NCBI GenBank assembly: GCA_019420085.1
Contig: JAHZHV010000253.1
Span: 1-10,499, forward strand
DNA length: 10,499 nucleotides
Reading direction: 5' to 3'
Origin: Christensenella sp.
GTDB taxonomy: Bacteria > Bacillota > Clostridia > Christensenellales > Maliibacteriaceae
Positions 1 to 6,846 of the stretch are shown here, one piece after another. Position numbers and translations under genes: made by a program. Below the pieces are notes generated by a model that did no database searches, was not told the origin of the DNA, and worked only from the letters and a program-made list of their open reading frames with translations. How positions within the stretch are numbered: position 1 is the stretch's first letter; the number at the start of each line of letters is the position of its first letter.

Positions 1-1021
1 GGCGCTTATAGACCAGGATGCCGCCCGGGCAGTTCATAGGCTTAATCGCAAAATCCGTATCGTCGATGACGGTAGTGTACATGTTTTCCTTATAATGATC
101 CCAGTGACCGGAGCGTTCCCACAATGCACGGTTGAGCATAATGGGCGTCTTTACTTCCTGATAACCGGCTTCCTGATGGATCTTGCGCCAGTAATCTTCC
201 AGCGTATTGCGCAGGATCATGCCCTTGGGGTAGAAGAACGGGAATCCGGGACCTTCTTCGAGAATATCATACAGGTCAAGCTGCTTGCCCAATTTGCGAT
301 GGTCACGCTTTTTAGCCTCTTCCATGCGCGTCAGGTAAGCATCCAGTGCTTCGGCATCTGCAAAAGCTACCGCATAGATGCGCTGCAGCATCTTGTTCTT
401 TTCATTGCCGCGCCAGTAGGCACCCGCAACACTCGTCAGCTTAAAGGCGCGCACTTTCCCCGTGGAGGGCAAATGCGGTCCGGCGCAAAGATCGGTAAAA
501 TCGCCCTGGCGATAAAACGACAGCGTCGTCTCATCCGGCAGATCCTCGATCAATTCCACCTTATAGGGCTGATCCTTGACGAAGGCAAGCGCCTCGTCTC
601 TGGGCAGTGTGAAACGTTCCAGTTTCGCATTCTCTTTGATAATGCGATGCATCTGTTTTTCAATATTCGGAAGATCCTCCGGCGTGAAGGGTTTTTCCAC
701 GTCAAAATCGTAGTAAAAACCATTGTCGATTGCCGGACCGATCGCAAGCTTCGCATCCGGGAACAGACGCAGCACCGCCTGTGCCAGCACATGGGACGCC
801 GTATGCCGCATCACATGCAGTCCATCGGGGCTGTCAAGGCAGACGATCTCCAGCTTTGCACCATCCGGCACAACCGTTGCAAGATCGCACAATTCATCGT
901 CAATTTTCGCCGCAACCGCCGCTTTTGCCAGGTTTCTGCTGATCTGCTGCGCAACCTGTGCGGCCGTGGAGCCATCTGCAAACTCAATTGCAGAACCATC
1001 CAGAAGAAATGCTTTTGCCAT
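1..1021 (-). CDS. thrS: Threonyl-tRNA synthetase, N-terminal 340 codons (3' end outside window)
   Basis: Class II aminoacyl-tRNA synthetase that charges tRNA-Thr in the cytoplasm. Reading the minus strand from ATG at 1021 gives MAKAFLLDGSAIEF, a typical TGS domain (about residues 1-62). The editing domain follows, with the zinc-site HxxxH at H73/H77 (MRHTASH) and the partner C179/H183 (DLCAGPH). The catalytic core begins at about residue 245 (KLGKQLDLYDILEEGPGFPFFYPKG), and the frame leaves the window just after KPMNCPGG, whose C331 corresponds to the active-site zinc cysteine of bacterial ThrRS. The frame is open to base 1, so the gene is cut by the window edge rather than broken; motifs 2 and 3 and the anticodon-binding domain are not visible. 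The start is supported by an AAAAGGAG site (1031-1038) nine bases upstream. It is preceded by a Thr T-box leader, which confirms the identity independently. Confidence 0.97.
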   Translation of the reverse strand, partial: MAKAFLLDGSAIEFADGSTAAQVAQQISRNLAKAAVAAKIDDELCDLATVVPDGAKLEIVCLDSPDGLHVMRHTASHVLAQAVLRLFPDAKLAIGPAIDNGFYYDFDVEKPFTPEDLPNIEKQMHRIIKENAKLERFTLPRDEALAFVKDQPYKVELIEDLPDETTLSFYRQGDFTDLCAGPHLPSTGKVRAFKLTSVAGAYWRGNEKNKMLQRIYAVAFADAEALDAYLTRMEEAKKRDHRKLGKQLDLYDILEEGPGFPFFYPKGMILRNTLEDYWRKIHQEAGYQEVKTPIMLNRALWERSGHWDHYKENMYTTVIDDTDFAIKPMNCPGGILVYKR

Positions 1022-1078
1022 CGTTTTTCGCTCCTTTTGTTCCGTTCTCCGCTTTGCCGGCGGCGCTGTTTTTTTAAC

Positions 1079-1122
1079 AAAAAACGCCCCCGACCGTCTT
1101 TTGTATGATTCGGTCAGGGACG
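1079..1122 (-). terminator. Intrinsic attenuator terminator of the thrS T-box
   Basis: On the minus strand CGTCCCTGACCG (1111-1122) pairs with CGGTCGGGGGCG (1085-1096), giving 12 pairs with two G-U wobbles and a 14-base loop. A run of six T (1079-1084) follows directly. The 5' arm shares CGTCCCT with the T-box antiterminator, so the two folds are mutually exclusive, as required for transcription attenuation. Confidence 0.93.
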
Positions 1123-1309
1123 ACATGATGCCGCGGTTCCACCCTGTTTGCCGCACGCATAAACGCTGCAGCCGCTCATTTTTCTCACCGGCACAAAGTC
1201 CGGAGGCGGTAGAACGCGAATTCCTCATGCCGCTGCGCTTTCAGCCGCGTCGCAGCGTCTCTTTCGGCCGGAATCCCCGCGTTCCTTTTTCTCCTTCACC
1301 CCTTGTGGT
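1079..1309 (-). ncRNA. T-box riboswitch leader, threonine-specific (ACC specifier)
   Basis: The minus strand carries the T-box core AGGGTGGAACCGCGG at 1131-1145, followed by CGTCCCT (1115-1121), which pairs with AGGG to close the antiterminator. Upstream, GAACGCG pairs with CGCGTTC to form the stem above an internal loop, and GGAG pairs with CTCC below it. The 3' side of that loop reads TACCGC and so presents ACC, a threonine codon, at about 1207-1209. Uncharged tRNA-Thr would pair its anticodon with ACC and its NCCA end with the TGGA bulge, stabilising the antiterminator over the downstream terminator and allowing thrS to be transcribed. The TGGA bulge predicts a U discriminator base in the cognate tRNA. 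The 5' limit is set from the promoter -10 box and is approximate. The core and specifier are seen directly; the pairing model follows the known T-box family. Confidence 0.95.
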
Positions 1310-1315
1310 GCGCTT

Positions 1316-1344
1316 ATTATACGGCGCATATGTGCGTTTGTCAA
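1316..1344 (-). promoter_or_regulatory. Consensus SigA-type promoter for the thrS leader
   Basis: On the minus strand a -35 TTGACA (1339-1344) and a -10 TATAAT (1316-1321) are separated by exactly 17 bp (1322-1338). Both hexamers match the consensus completely. Transcription should start near 1309, directly upstream of the T-box stem I. Part of the spacer and -10 edge (GCACATATGCGC) is symmetric at 10 of 12 positions; I do not claim it as an operator. The promoter lies between the gdhA terminator and the T-box, so thrS is a separate transcription unit. Confidence 0.93.
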
Positions 1345-1370
1345 ATAAAACTCAATGTTCGTCTTTATAG

Positions 1371-1407
1371 AAAAAAGAGATGTGCAATCCACGCACATCT
1401 CTTTTTT
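1371..1407 (-). terminator. Intrinsic terminator of gdhA (bidirectional in form)
   Basis: AAAAAAGAGATGTGC (1371-1385) and GCACATCTCTTTTTT (1393-1407) are perfect inverted repeats around a 7-base loop. Read on the minus strand, the hairpin is followed by the T run and starts 16 bases after the gdhA stop codon. The hairpin is A/T-symmetric and could also stop transcription entering from the opposite side. It insulates gdhA from the thrS promoter about 27 bp further on. Confidence 0.93.
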
Positions 1408-1423
1408 CATACAAGAAATCCGA

Positions 1424-2755
1424 TCAGACCACACCCTGTGCCAGCATCGCATTGGCAACTTTTTCAAAGCCTGCAATATTGGCGCCGATGACAAAGTCAC
1501 CCGCATGGTCATATGCCGCAGCAGCGCTGGCGCAGCTGGTGTAAATATTGACCATGATATCATGAAGCTTGGCGTCCACCTCATCGAACGTCCAGGACAG
1601 ACGCATGGCGTTCTGGCTCATCTCCAGCGCGGAGGTCGCAACGCCGCCCGCGTTGGATGCCTTGCCGGGTGCAAACAGCACGCCGTTTTTCTGCAGGAAT
1701 TCCACAGCATCCGGCGTGGTGGGCATGTTGGCGCCCTCTGCCACTGCATAGCAGCCGTTCTTGACGAGCGTCTTGGCATCTTCAAGATGCAACTCATTCT
1801 GCGTTGCGCACGGAAGCGCGATATCACAGGGCACGTTCCAGATACCAACGCCGTCATGGTATTCCGCATTGGGACGATAGGAGGTGTATTCACGCAGACG
1901 CGCGCGGCGCACTTCCTTAATTTCCTTAACTGCATCAAGATCCACGCCGTCCTTATCGTAGATCCAGCCGGTGCTGTCGCACATGGCAATCGGCGTAGCA
2001 CCCATCTGATACACCTTCTCAGCCGCATAAATGGCAACGTTGCCGCTTCCGGATACAACAACGCGCGCACCCTTGAAGTTCTTGCCGGCATCCTTGATCA
2101 TCTCATTGACGAAGTATACCAAGCCATAGCCGGTAGCCTGCGTGCGTGCAAGAGAACCGCCGTAAGGAATCCCCTTGCCCGTCAGGACACTTTCATACGA
2201 ACCGGTAATGCGCTTATACTGACCATAGAGGAATCCGATCTCACGCGCACCAACGCCGATATCGCCTGCGGGCACATCGATGTTTGCGCCGACGTGACGG
2301 TACAATTCATTCATAAAGCTCTGGCAAAAAGCCATCACTTCGCGATCGCTCTTTCCCTTGGGATCAAAGTCAGAACCACGTTTACCACCGCCAATGGGCA
2401 GTCCGGTCAAAGAGTTCTTAAAGATCTGCTCAAAGCCCAGGAACTTGATAATACCCACATTTACGGAGGGGTGGAAGCGCAGACCACCTTTGTACGGTCC
2501 GATAGCGCTGTTGAACTGCACGCGGAAGCCGCGATTGACCTGCACGTTGCCGTTGTCGTCTACCCACGGCACGCGGAAGATGATCTGACGCTCGGGTTCG
2601 ACAAGGCGCTCCAAAAGACCGTTTTTCTCGATCTCCGGGCGCTTTTCCACAACCAGCTCCAGGCTCTGGAGCACTTCCTTAGCCGCCTGATGGAATTCCG
2701 GCTCGCCGGGATTGCGGGCGATCAGCTGCTGCAGTACCTTTTCGGTGTAAGACAT
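1424..2755 (-). CDS. gdhA: Glutamate dehydrogenase (hexameric type, probably NADP-linked)
   Basis: Catalyses the reversible reductive amination of 2-oxoglutarate with ammonium to L-glutamate in the cytoplasm. The 443 residues are the normal length for the small hexameric GDH family. The substrate domain has PYKGGLRF with K89, FEQIFK with K113, the catalytic lysine K125 in PIGGGK, and D165 in DVPAGDIGVG; all four fall at the same numbers as in Clostridium symbiosum GDH. The Rossmann domain begins around residue 230 with SGSGNVA (235-241). The second strand ends in CDSTG (259-263), resembling the DSSG of NADP-dependent E. coli GDH more than the GPDG of the NAD-dependent clostridial enzyme, so NADP use is inferred. 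Oddity: R126 follows the catalytic lysine where the family normally has glycine. The start is fixed by AAGGAGGA (2761-2768), six bases from ATG with AGGAGG as the core. It is monocistronic, with its own promoter and terminator. Confidence 0.97.
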   Translation of the reverse strand: MSYTEKVLQQLIARNPGEPEFHQAAKEVLQSLELVVEKRPEIEKNGLLERLVEPERQIIFRVPWVDDNGNVQVNRGFRVQFNSAIGPYKGGLRFHPSVNVGIIKFLGFEQIFKNSLTGLPIGGGKRGSDFDPKGKSDREVMAFCQSFMNELYRHVGANIDVPAGDIGVGAREIGFLYGQYKRITGSYESVLTGKGIPYGGSLARTQATGYGLVYFVNEMIKDAGKNFKGARVVVSGSGNVAIYAAEKVYQMGATPIAMCDSTGWIYDKDGVDLDAVKEIKEVRRARLREYTSYRPNAEYHDGVGIWNVPCDIALPCATQNELHLEDAKTLVKNGCYAVAEGANMPTTPDAVEFLQKNGVLFAPGKASNAGGVATSALEMSQNAMRLSWTFDEVDAKLHDIMVNIYTSCASAAAAYDHAGDFVIGANIAGFEKVANAMLAQGVV

Positions 2756-2784
2756 AATTTTCCTCCTTCATCTGATGGCGTATG

Positions 2785-2800
2785 AACATCTTTTGATGTT
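2785..2800. repeat. Short inverted repeat in the gdhA 5' leader
   Basis: AACATC (2785-2790) and GATGTT (2795-2800) form a perfect 6-bp inverted repeat with a 4-T spacer. It falls just downstream of the predicted gdhA transcription start, 17 bp upstream of the Shine-Dalgarno site. It could be a small leader hairpin or an operator half-site pair; it is short enough to be chance. Confidence 0.4.
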
Positions 2801-2809
2801 TTACACCTC

Positions 2810-2839
2810 AGTATAAAATAAACCACACCTGCTTTGCAA
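2810..2839 (-). promoter_or_regulatory. Probable gdhA promoter
   Basis: On the minus strand the -10 TATACT (2810-2815) matches consensus at 5 of 6 positions and the -35 TTGCAA (2834-2839) at 4 of 6, with an 18-bp spacer. The start would fall near 2803, giving a leader of about 48 bases. The DNA upstream of the -35 (2841-2875) is strongly AT-rich, as in an UP element. The -35 hexamer coincides with the first of the phased TGCAA repeats, so a protein bound there would compete with RNA polymerase. Confidence 0.6.
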
Positions 2840-2884
2840 TGTTTTTTTGATAATTTTGCAATATATTTATAAAAAGCTGCAAAT
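2833..2884. repeat. Phased TGCAA repeats upstream of gdhA
   Basis: TTTGCAAT occurs at 2833-2840 and again, identically, at 2855-2862 (22 bp apart). A third, weaker copy CTGCAAAT lies at 2877-2884, its TGCAA core 21 bp further on. Related TTGCAT (2902-2907) and CTGCAAT (2917-2923) occur toward glmS without the same phasing. The core TTGCAA is itself a palindrome. Spacing of about two helical turns places the sites on one DNA face, as in multi-site operators. No regulator is identified and the AT-rich background raises the chance of coincidence. Confidence 0.4.
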
Positions 2885-3003
2885 TTATTCTGTTTTCAGT
2901 GTTGCATACATGTTTTCTGCAATCCGAAAAACATCTTCCTTCATTCAATCACGCATCGCGGCGATCTTTCCATCATGGGAAATTCTGTCGTTTCGGTGTT
3001 CTT

Positions 3004-3032
3004 TTATCATCAACTATGCTATACTGTATTAT
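3004..3032 (+). promoter_or_regulatory. Probable glmS promoter (extended -10)
   Basis: TGCTATACT at 3017-3025 is an extended -10 element (TGn plus a 5/6 hexamer) with no good -35. An alternative overlapping reading is TTATCA (3004-3009), 17 bp, then TATTAT (3027-3032). Either gives a start around 3032-3040 and a leader of about 80 bases before the glmS ATG. The two candidates cannot be told apart from sequence alone. Confidence 0.5.
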
Positions 3033-3117
3033 AGGTATGTATCTGCAGGACGTGTTGTTTTTATCTGCCCGCCCCGCCATATCGCATGCCGACACCAACG
3101 AAACGAGGAAACCTACT

Positions 3118-4953
3118 ATGTGTGGAATTGTCGGGTATACCGGCACAATGGACGCTACGCCCATTCTTTTAAACGGACTGCATCGTTTGGAATACCGCGG
3201 TTATGACTCTGCCGGAATTGCTGTCTATGAGAAAGACGAAATTCGTCTGCGCAAAGCAAAGGGCGAACTGAATAATCTGGATGCGCTCGTACAACGCTCG
3301 CCCCTGCACGGTACAACCGGCATTGGACACACGCGTTGGGCAACACACGGCGAGCCTTCCGATATTAATTCGCATCCGCATGTGGACGCTGCGGGAAAAT
3401 TCGCCCTGGTTCACAACGGCATTATCGAAAACTACCTGCGTTTGAAGAATCACCTTCTGGCACAGGGAATCTGTTTTACTTCGGAAACGGATACGGAAGT
3501 TGTCGTACAGCTGCTTTCCTATAACTATCAAAAAGGCCTGTCCATCATGGATGCCATTTATCAGACGCTGCACATGCTGGAAGGCTCCTATGCTTTTGCC
3601 ATTTTGTGCGCCGATGAACCGGATACATTGTATTGTGTACGCAAAAACAGTCCTCTTGTCATCGGCGAGTGTGCGCATGGCACCATTCTTGCAAGCGATG
3701 TACCCGCCATGCTGGAGCATACGCGCGATGTGTATTTTCTGGATAATAACGACGTTGCACGCCTGACGCCTGACAGCATTGAATTTTTCGATGAATTCGG
3801 CACATCCATCACAAAGGAAGCAACGCACATTGAATGGGACGTGGAGTCTGCCGAAAAAGGCGGCTTTGAGCATTTCATGATCAAAGAGATCCACGAAGAA
3901 CCGACCGTTCTTGCCAATACGCTGAGCCGGTATATCGACACGGAACACTACGCCATCCGGGAAGATGCGCTGAACATCTCCGATGAACAGGCGCGCGCCA
4001 TTCGCAAAGTCGGCATCGTTGCCTGCGGTACTGCATATCACGCGGGTCTTGTTGCAAAGAATCTGTTTGAATCGATCTGGCGCGTTCCCACTGAAGTGTC
4101 CATCGCTTCGGAGTTCATTTATCAGAATCCCATTATCAGCCCGGATGATTTCTACATTATCATCAGCCAAAGCGGAGAAACTGCCGACACAAAGACCGCT
4201 ATGCACATTGTGCAGCAGGCGGGCGCCAAGGCGCTGGCAATCTGCAATGTCGTTGGATCCAGTATTGCACGTGAAGCCGATCATGTGCTCTATACACTGG
4301 CCGGCCCGGAAATTGCAGTGGCCTCCACAAAAGCGTATTCCACGCAGTTGATGATGATCTATATTCTGACTCTGGCAATTGGACGCAAGCGTGGCTGTAT
4401 CGATGAATCCGATTTCCGGCATATGATCGACGAACTGGCAGCCGTCCCGCAGAAGGTTGAGAAAATCCTCTCTGACAAAGCGGAGATTCAACAGTTTGCA
4501 AGCCAGGTCGCTTCCGGCAACAGCGCGTTCTTCCTTGGACGCGGCTTGGATTACGCCCTTGCCATGGAAGCATCGCTGAAACTGAAAGAGATTTCCTATG
4601 TTCATGCAGAAGCATATGCCGCAGGCGAACTGAAACACGGCACCATTGCATTGATTGAAGAAGGCGTATTGGTGATCTCTCTGGCCACACAGGATGCGCT
4701 GACGTCCAAGATGGCAAGTAACGTTAAGGAGGTCAATGTACGCAAGGCCAATATCTTAAGCCTTGTCAACGGTGAAAATCCGCAAATTGAAGCGGAATCT
4801 CATCATGTATGGCATATGCCCAAGAGCGATTGCCGCGTTATGCCGCTTGTCTGCATCACGGCGCTGCAGCTTTTTGCCTACTATGTCTCTTTGCAGCGCG
4901 GCTGCAATGTGGATAAGCCGCGCAATCTTGCAAAAAGCGTTACTGTGGAATAA
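3118..4953 (+). CDS. glmS: Glutamine--fructose-6-phosphate aminotransferase (isomerizing)
   Basis: GlmS converts fructose-6-phosphate and glutamine to glucosamine-6-phosphate and glutamate, the first step toward UDP-GlcNAc and peptidoglycan. The protein is 611 residues, the usual length. MCGIVGY exposes the catalytic N-terminal cysteine once Met is removed. The glutaminase domain (to about 240) shows HTRWATHG (71-78), the HNGIIENY loop with N100/G101, and SETDTE around D125. Two SIS sugar-phosphate domains follow: CGTAYHAG (303-310), SQSGETADT (350-358) and ASTKAYSTQ (402-410), then KLKEISYVHAEAYAAGELKHG region (488-508) holding the isomerase residues E491 and H496, and the conserved C-terminal DKPRNLAKSVTVE. 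The frame is open 73 codons further upstream, but the start at 3118 is required by the N-terminal cysteine chemistry and has GAGGA (3105-3109) upstream. The short leader shows no glmS ribozyme. Confidence 0.98.
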   Translation: MCGIVGYTGTMDATPILLNGLHRLEYRGYDSAGIAVYEKDEIRLRKAKGELNNLDALVQRSPLHGTTGIGHTRWATHGEPSDINSHPHVDAAGKFALVHNGIIENYLRLKNHLLAQGICFTSETDTEVVVQLLSYNYQKGLSIMDAIYQTLHMLEGSYAFAILCADEPDTLYCVRKNSPLVIGECAHGTILASDVPAMLEHTRDVYFLDNNDVARLTPDSIEFFDEFGTSITKEATHIEWDVESAEKGGFEHFMIKEIHEEPTVLANTLSRYIDTEHYAIREDALNISDEQARAIRKVGIVACGTAYHAGLVAKNLFESIWRVPTEVSIASEFIYQNPIISPDDFYIIISQSGETADTKTAMHIVQQAGAKALAICNVVGSSIAREADHVLYTLAGPEIAVASTKAYSTQLMMIYILTLAIGRKRGCIDESDFRHMIDELAAVPQKVEKILSDKAEIQQFASQVASGNSAFFLGRGLDYALAMEASLKLKEISYVHAEAYAAGELKHGTIALIEEGVLVISLATQDALTSKMASNVKEVNVRKANILSLVNGENPQIEAESHHVWHMPKSDCRVMPLVCITALQLFAYYVSLQRGCNVDKPRNLAKSVTVE

Positions 4954-4998
4954 ACCGTATCCGTCCATCTTTGCTGTCCCATTGGGAGGAGATTCGGC

Positions 4999-6780
4999 GT
5001 GAAATTTAAGCGCACATTTTACTTCATTGCACTGACGGTGCTTCTATGTATATGTCTGCTCCCCGCACAGGCACTTGCCGCCGGGGATGAGGTTGTCATC
5101 GAACAGCTGCAGCGTGTTTACACATTGCAAAGCGATGGATCGGCTCTTGTCACCTATACGGCTACAGCGCGCCTTTCCCCTGCTGCCGACAGCATATCGT
5201 GGCTTCTGGGTGATATTTCTTCCGCACCGGAAGACTTACGTATATCCCTGGACGGTCATGAGCTGATCAACCGCAATGCAGAGGGATATGACCGTGACAA
5301 CGATCTTTACAATTACAAAACAACATCCTCTTCCGATGGTGTCAGCATCCTGTGCAGCTTCCCGCAGACGCGCAGCAGCGTCAGCGTTGAATGTTCCTAC
5401 ACCATTCAAAACGCATTGACGCTGTACCAGGATGCGGCAGTGCTGGATGCTATGCTGTTGGACGGTACCGAAATACCGATTCAAACCTCGGAGACTACCG
5501 TTGTACTGCCTGAAGCAGTCGATCCTTCTTTGATCGATGCATTCTGGGACGACTATCACCTTTCTGTTTCTCCTCGTACCGATGGAAAAACGCTGACCAT
5601 TGTCATGCAGGACATGCCCTCCGGCACACAGGTTACCGCGCAGGTTACAATGCCCGTTTCCCTGTTTGAAGACGCACCCAATAATATTCGCCGTCAAAGC
5701 ACTATTTTGGATGATTTGAGCAAGACGCGCGACCGCGAACTGACGTATATCAATTACAGTTCCTGGTTCACAGCCCGGCAGGGACGCGTCGTACTTGTCA
5801 GCTTGATTGCTGCGGTTTTGTTGGGCTTTTTAACGCGCATTCGCAGACGTCGCCACCGGCCCATGTCCGTACCGGCTTCTGCTGCTGCCGCAGCACCGGA
5901 AATGTCCGTGATGCAGTTCTCTGCCTTGATGCACTTCTACCGTCGCTACGGGAAAAAGCGTCTTGCACGCAACGCGCTTTACGGCACGCTGATCTCTCTG
6001 GTGGAACGCGGCATACTCTCTGTATATCCGGTTGAAAACGCACCTTCAGACTGCATGCTGGTATATACCCCATGGGAAGGCTGCAAAACAACCGGCGATG
6101 AAAATATCCTGCTTCTTCTTTTATTTGAAGATATTGGACATGGAGAAAGCAGCATCACGCTTTCCCAGATTCGCAAATACACGCGCTTGCTGCCCGGCGT
6201 CGTCAGTTCTGCCATGCGGCATATGAACGACTATGCCGTCAGCGAAATGACACAGGCGCATCAGATCGAGTTCTTCCGTTTCGTTAAGCTTCCGTTGAAT
6301 TGGCTCTTTCAGGCTGTGTTTCTGCTGGGTGCTGTCTGTATGGCTTTTCTGCAGTGCTGGTTCGCTGCGCTCGCCATGCTCGTCAGTGTGTTCCTGATTT
6401 CGATCTTCGGACGAGACCGCCTGCATCGGCTTTCGCAAAGCGGTGAAGATTTATATGCGCACGGTAAGGCGTTTCGCCACCATCTGATTGCCTGCACGCG
6501 GGACATGCCGCAGGAAAACCGTCCTGCACTTTCCTGGTGGGCCTCCGTCATGGGATATGCAGCGGCGATTGGTCTTATGCCGTATCTGACGCGCACGCTG
6601 CCTTCGCTGTATCCACAGCTCAATGAAGCGTCCTTTGCACAGGAGAACGAGGGCTCGGTCGCTCTGTGGGGACTGTGCGCCGCTGCTTCTGCCGGCCCTC
6701 TTGCCACAAGTTTGTGGCGCATCAGCTGCATATTGCTTAATACCCAGCACGTGATAGAACAAAGCAGCAGCGAAAAATAA
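4999..6780 (+). CDS. DUF2207-type membrane protein with secretion signal
   Basis: A 593-residue protein of unknown function, probably of the DUF2207 (YciQ-like) family. Seen: a signal peptide (KFKR, hydrophobic 7-25, cleavage likely near AQALA/AGD at 24-29); an extracellular beta-rich region (about 30-255) opening with the family-like pattern VYTLQSDGSALVTYTATARL; a membrane span at 262-280 followed by RIRRRRHR, which puts what follows in the cytoplasm; a soluble segment (about 300-430) with helices such as ARNALYGTLISLVERGIL; two adjacent spans (434-470); a charged stretch with LYAHGKAFRHHL; and hydrophobic stretches at about 514-530 and 553-580. The HGKAFRHHL to GYAAAIGLMPYL order matches the C-terminal half of DUF2207 proteins as I remember them, but the glycine-rich tail usual in that family is missing. 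GTG start with GGGAGGAG seven bases upstream. It lies 45 bp after glmS with no terminator between, so cotranscription is likely. Confidence 0.75.
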   Translation: MKFKRTFYFIALTVLLCICLLPAQALAAGDEVVIEQLQRVYTLQSDGSALVTYTATARLSPAADSISWLLGDISSAPEDLRISLDGHELINRNAEGYDRDNDLYNYKTTSSSDGVSILCSFPQTRSSVSVECSYTIQNALTLYQDAAVLDAMLLDGTEIPIQTSETTVVLPEAVDPSLIDAFWDDYHLSVSPRTDGKTLTIVMQDMPSGTQVTAQVTMPVSLFEDAPNNIRRQSTILDDLSKTRDRELTYINYSSWFTARQGRVVLVSLIAAVLLGFLTRIRRRRHRPMSVPASAAAAAPEMSVMQFSALMHFYRRYGKKRLARNALYGTLISLVERGILSVYPVENAPSDCMLVYTPWEGCKTTGDENILLLLLFEDIGHGESSITLSQIRKYTRLLPGVVSSAMRHMNDYAVSEMTQAHQIEFFRFVKLPLNWLFQAVFLLGAVCMAFLQCWFAALAMLVSVFLISIFGRDRLHRLSQSGEDLYAHGKAFRHHLIACTRDMPQENRPALSWWASVMGYAAAIGLMPYLTRTLPSLYPQLNEASFAQENEGSVALWGLCAAASAGPLATSLWRISCILLNTQHVIEQSSSEK

Positions 6781-6784
6781 CCTG

Positions 6785-6830
6785 AAAAAAGCAGACCAGA
6801 CGATACGATTTACCGTCTGGTCTGTTTTTT
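6785..6830. terminator. Bidirectional intrinsic terminator between convergent operons
   Basis: CAGACCAGACG (6792-6802) and CGTCTGGTCTG (6814-6824) form a perfect 11-bp stem around an 11-base loop. T6 (6825-6830) follows on the plus strand, and A6 at 6785-6790 gives a T6 run on the minus strand. It therefore serves both the glmS/DUF2207 unit and the ABC exporter unit, starting 4 bases after one stop codon and ending 16 bases from the other. Confidence 0.95.
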
Positions 6831-6846
6831 ATTTTCATAGCATTTC

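Noticed and set aside
95..1108. 337-codon plus-strand open frame antisense to thrS
   Set aside because: The minus strand carries conserved ThrRS motifs throughout and the T-box terminator lies inside the end of this frame.
1322..1338. Near-palindrome GCACATATGCGC in the thrS promoter spacer as an operator
   Set aside because: Only 10 of 12 positions are symmetric, it is short, and T-box control already explains regulation.
1225..1584. 119-codon minus-strand open frame spanning the 3' end of gdhA and the thrS leader
   Set aside because: It crosses a strong terminator, the thrS promoter and T-box stem I, and is out of frame with gdhA.
1355..2785. Long open frame (476 codons) antisense to gdhA
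   Set aside because: It runs through the gdhA terminator and coding region as a mirror frame; no domain is recognised and it has no supporting start signal.
2899..3117. 73-codon upstream extension of the glmS reading frame
   Set aside because: GlmS needs cysteine as its second residue (MCGIV) so that it becomes the N-terminal nucleophile; the extension covers the promoter and AT-rich intergenic DNA and has no family similarity or ribosome binding site.
3169..4638. Long open frame (489 codons) antisense to glmS
   Set aside because: It is a shadow of the glmS codon pattern; the product has no recognisable domain, and the sense strand encodes a full-length, fully conserved GlmS.
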